A stretch of 36,677 nt of DNA from Nemertoderma westbladi. Its lineage: Eukaryota > Xenacoelomorpha > Nemertodermatida > Nemertodermatidae. The notes under the pieces are model-generated. The model was not told where the DNA came from, made no database searches, and was given only the letters and a program-made list of their open reading frames with translations. This document shows positions 34,101 to 36,677 of the stretch, piece after piece (within the stretch, counting starts at the first letter, position 1; the number at the start of each line of letters is the position of its first letter). The position numbers and the translations under genes are program-made. The stretch covers positions 1 through 36,677 of the forward strand of contig JAUCBJ010006431.1 in assembly GCA_032718475.1 (NCBI GenBank), given 5' to 3'.

Positions 34101-36677
34101 ATTGTATGGCATGATATGGAGTCTGTTAACTCAATCTGGAGATTGTATGACATAAGATGAATTCTGTTAACTCAATCCAGAAATTGTACGACATGAGACG
34201 GAGTCTGTTAACTCAATTTGGAGATTGTGCGACATGAGTCGGAGTCTGTTAACTCAATCTGGAGATTGTGCGACATGAGTCGGAGTCTGTTAACTCAATC
34301 TGGAGATTGTATGACATGATATGGAGTCTGTTAACTCAATCTGGAGATTGTGCGACATGAGTCGGAGTCTGTTAACTCAATCTGGAGATTGTATGACATG
34401 ATATGGAGTCTGTTAACTCAATCTGGAGATTGTATGACATGATATGGAGTAGCTGTTAACTCAATCTGGAGATTGTATGGCATGATATGGAGTCTGTTAA
34501 CTCAATCTGGAGATTGTGCGACATGAGTCGGAGTCTGTTAACTCAATCTGGAGATTGTGCGACATGAGTCGGAGTCTGTTAACTCAATCTGGAGATTGTA
34601 TGACATGATATGGAGTCTGTTAACTCAATCTGGAGATTGTGCGACATGAGTCGGAGTCTGTTAACTCAATCTGGAGATTGTATGGCATGATATGGAGTCT
34701 GTTAAATCAATCTGGAGATTGTATGACATGATATGGAGTAGCTGTTAACTCAATCTGGAGATTGTATGGCATGATATGGAGTCTGTTAACTCAATCTGGA
34801 GATTGTATGACATGATATGGAGTCTGTTAACTCAATCTGGAGATTGTATGACATGATATGGAGTCTGTTAACTCAATCTGGAGATTGTATGACATGATAT
34901 GGAGTAGCTGTTAACTCAATCTGGAGATTGTATGGCATGATATGGAGTCTGTTAACTCAATCTGGAGATTGTATGACATGATATGGAGTAGCTGTTAACT
35001 CAATCTGGAGATTGTATGGCATGATATGGAGTCTGTTAACTCAATCTGGAGATTGTATGACATGATATGGAGTCTGTTAACTCAATCTGGAGATTGCATG
35101 ACATGATATGGAGTCTGTTAACTCAATCTGGAGATTGTATGACATGATATGGAGTCTGTTAACTCAATCTGGAGATTGTATGACATGATATGGAGTCTGT
35201 TAACTCAATCTTGAGATTGTGCGACATGAGTCGAAGTCTGTTAACTCATTCTGGAGATTGTGCGCCATGAGTCGGAGTCTGTTAACTCAATCCGTATATT
35301 GTATGACATGAGATGGAGTCTGTTAACTCAATTCGGAGATTGTGCGACATGAAATGAAGTCTGTTAACTCAATCTTGAGATTGTGCGACATGAGTCGGAG
35401 TCTGTTAACTTATTTTGGAGATTGTGCGACATGAGCCGGAGTCTGTTAACTCAATCCGGATATTGTATGACATGATATGGAGTCGGTTAACTCAATTCGG
35501 AGATTGTGCGACATGAGATGGTGTCTGTTAACTCAATCTTGAGATTGTGCGACATGAGTCAGAGTCTGTTAACTCATTCTGGAGATTGTGCGACATGAGT
35601 CGGAGTCTGTTAACTCAATCCGGATATTGTATGACATGAGATGAATTCTGTTAACTCATTCCAGAGATTGTACAACATGAGACGGAGTCTGTTAACTTAA
35701 TCCGGAGATTGTGCGACATGAGATGGAGTCTGTTAACTCATTCTGAAGATTGTGCACATGAGTCGGAGTCTGTAAACTCATTCTGGAGATTGTGCGACAT
35801 GAGTCGGAGTCTGTTAACTCAATCCGGATATTGTATGACATAAGATGAATTCTGTTAACTCAATCCAGAGATTGTACGACATGAGTTGGAGTCTGTTAAC
35901 TCAATTTGGAGATTGTGCGACATGAGTCGGTGTCTGTTAACTCAATCTGGAGATTGTATGACATGATATGGAGTCTGTTAACTCAATCTGGAGATTGTAT
36001 GACATGATATAGAGTAGCTGTTAACTCAATCTGGAGATTGTATGACATAAGATTAATTCTGTTAACTCAATCCAGAGATTGTACGACATGAGACGGAGTC
36101 TGTTAACTCAATTTGGAGATTGTGCGACATGAGTCGGAGTCTGTTAACTCACTCTGGAGATTGTGCGACATGAGTCGGAGTCTGTTAACTCAATCTGGAG
36201 ATTGTATGACATGATATGGAATCTGTTAACTCAATCTGGAGATTGTGCGACATGAGTCGGAGTCTGTTAACTCAATCTGGAGATTGTATGACATGATATG
36301 GAGTCTGTTAACTCAATCTGGAGATTGTATGACATGATATGGAGTAGCTGTTAACTCAATCTGGAGATTGTATGGCATGATATGGAGTCTGTTAACTCAA
36401 TCTGGAGATTGTATGACATGATATGGAGTAGCTGTTAACTCAATCTGGAGATTGTATGGCATGATATGGAGTCTGTTAACTCAATTCGGAGATTGTATGA
36501 CATGAGATGAATTCTGTTAACTCAATCCAGAGATTGTACGACATGAGATAGAGTCTGTTAACTCAATCTTGAGATTGTGCGACATGAGTCGAAGTCTGTT
36601 AACTCATTCTGGAGATTGTGCGCCATGAGTCGGAGTCTGTTAACTCAATCCGTATATTGTATGACATGAGATGGAGT
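22133..36677 (+). repeat. higher-order repeats of 33 and 46-47 monomers
   Basis: GTGCGCCATGAG recurs at 22133, 23488, 25424, 27319, 29257, 30615, 31970, 33329, 35265 and 36623. Spacings are 1355, 1936, 1895, 1938, 1358, 1355, 1359, 1936 and 1358 bp. These correspond to 33, 47, 46, 47, 33, 33, 33, 47 and 33 monomers. The long form contains about 14 extra monomers, and the 1895-bp copy has lost exactly one 41-bp monomer. Confidence 0.88.
31341..31360. repeat. 20-bp perfect palindrome breaking the satellite pattern
   Basis: CTCCATATCATGATATGGAG is its own reverse complement. In a normal monomer, CAATC is followed by TGGAGATTGTATGAC and then ATGATATGGAG; here those 15 bases are replaced by ATCTCCATATC, an inverted copy of adjacent monomer sequence. 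No other such inversion was noticed in the array. Confidence 0.9.

Larger units (their letters stand above)
12345..36677 (+). repeat. 41-bp satellite array, main block (continues past the window)
   Basis: About 590 head-to-tail monomers on one strand. Most are 41 bp. Recurrent variants are a 43-bp form with GAGTAGCTG (or GAGTATCTG) instead of GAGTCTG, a 40-bp form with TGTGCACATG, a 40-bp form with GGAATTG, and a class with GATGAATTC that adds an EcoRI site. GTTAAC occurs in nearly every monomer. CAATC/GATTG flank a variable 4-base centre (TGGA, TTGA, CAGA, CGGA). No ORF, gene or spacer lies inside. Near-identical long periods show recent homogenisation. A centromeric or pericentromeric location is plausible but not demonstrated. 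Confidence 0.97.

Noticed and set aside
8500-36677. CRISPR-like repeat array
   Set aside because: Monomers are directly adjacent with no unique spacers, the host is eukaryotic and there are no cas genes; it is a satellite.

Overview
This is eukaryotic nuclear DNA, most likely from an invertebrate animal. Three things point to this: an AT-rich, almost gene-free background, one animal-type gene (a cyclin-D1-binding protein 1/GCIP homologue), and many decayed mobile elements followed by a very large tandem satellite. Nothing in the window fixes the phylum.

Layout. Bases 1-2560 are AT-rich non-coding sequence. They hold a degenerate hammerhead-like motif (about 212-266), a palindromic MITE-like element with long terminal inverted repeats (about 1012-1429), a perfect 11-bp hairpin, a (TA)n tract and a small family of inverted/direct repeats. 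Bases 2565-3683 are the only convincing host gene, a single uninterrupted 372-codon frame. Bases 3745-5600 are non-coding, with a tRNA-derived SINE-like fragment, a G19 tract and a diverged duplication. Bases 5614-8500 are a retroelement graveyard: a zinc-knuckle (CCHC) ORF with one frameshift and three in-frame stops, an isolated C-terminal fragment of a non-LTR reverse transcriptase on the minus strand, and a second, 5'-truncated copy of the zinc-knuckle ORF.

From about 8500 to the window end lies a satellite of about 640 monomers. The basic monomer is 41 bp; +2 (43 bp), -1 (40 bp) and rarer variants also occur. The satellite is organised into higher-order repeats of 33, 42, 46, 47, 72 and 79 monomers. 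It runs off the right end of the window. It starts directly where the second zinc-knuckle copy ends.

The array is interrupted once, at 10688-12344, by an element built of tandem units (667- and 677-bp periods), apparently flanked by a 9-13 bp target-site duplication. Each full unit holds a hammerhead-ribozyme-like core: CTGACGA, a perfect 6-bp stem, then GAAA. The matching cleavage-strand sequence is also present, but in an order that would fold conventionally only across two tandem units. This retrozyme/Penelope-like candidate is the most unusual item in the window.

The genes do not form a pathway. The window is one host gene beside repeat-dominated, probably heterochromatic DNA. All calls come from reading the sequence; no database or folding search was run.
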